Below are positions 5,590-5,628 of a stretch of 5,628 bases of DNA, in pieces. The translations under genes and the position numbers were made by a program. Numbering within the stretch: the first letter of the stretch is position 1; the number at the start of each line of letters is the position of its first letter. This stretch comes from Ahrensia sp. (GTDB lineage: Bacteria; Pseudomonadota; Alphaproteobacteria; Rhizobiales; Rhizobiaceae), in contig JAHEJF010000158.1 of NCBI GenBank assembly GCA_024639025.1, forward strand, positions 1-5,628, read 5' to 3'. The notes under the pieces are model-generated. The model made no database searches and had not been told where the DNA came from. It saw only the letters and a list, made by a program, of their open reading frames with translations.

Positions 5590-5628
5590 GGATGGGATTG
5601 TCCAAGTTGCATCTCCGCCGGCGCATTA

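Noticed and set aside
1..5628. CRISPR array, tRNA or rRNA gene, insertion sequence, toxin-antitoxin or phage-defence system
   Set aside because: No spaced repeats, cloverleaf, transposase or terminal inverted repeats were seen; the coding space is filled by catabolic, regulatory and transport genes.

Overview
The window looks like part of an alphaproteobacterial chromosome. Base composition is close to half G+C, the enzyme genes resemble those of marine and soil Alphaproteobacteria that degrade organosulfonates, and an AT-rich regulatory island (about 2880-2960) stands out from the coding DNA. Genus cannot be fixed from sequence alone; a Rhizobiales- or Rhodobacterales-type host is my inference.

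Layout, left to right: (1) 1-285, + strand, the C-terminal end of an IclR-family regulator whose start lies outside the window. (2) 326-2858, - strand, three genes in transcription order: a small SAF-domain subunit (suyA), a large UxaA/GarD-type lyase subunit (suyB) and an Ldh_2-family dehydrogenase (comC-like). The SuyA and SuyB sequences match (R)-sulfolactate sulfo-lyase rather than altronate or galactarate dehydratase, so the operon is read as organosulfonate catabolism. (3) 2859-2987, a divergent control region with a 34-bp interrupted palindrome over promoter-like elements for both directions. (4) 2988-3689, + strand, a GntR-family HutC/FarR-type regulator, the obvious candidate to bind that palindrome. 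(5) 3703-5577, - strand, a full-length type-IV ABC exporter half-transporter, convergent with gntR and probably unrelated to the pathway.

How the genes work together: SuyAB would cleave (R)-3-sulfolactate to pyruvate and sulfite. ComC would interconvert (R)-sulfolactate and 3-sulfopyruvate, letting sulfopyruvate (for example from cysteate) or, with an (S)-sulfolactate dehydrogenase, the other enantiomer enter the same route. The sulfolactate transporter, SlcC and a sulfite exporter or sulfite dehydrogenase are not in the window; they may lie to the left of the IclR gene or elsewhere. The chemistry is known. The less usual parts are the regulatory architecture (GntR divergent to the operon, IclR facing its end), the symmetric operator-like element, an intercistronic hairpin between suyB and comC, and a TTG start for comC.
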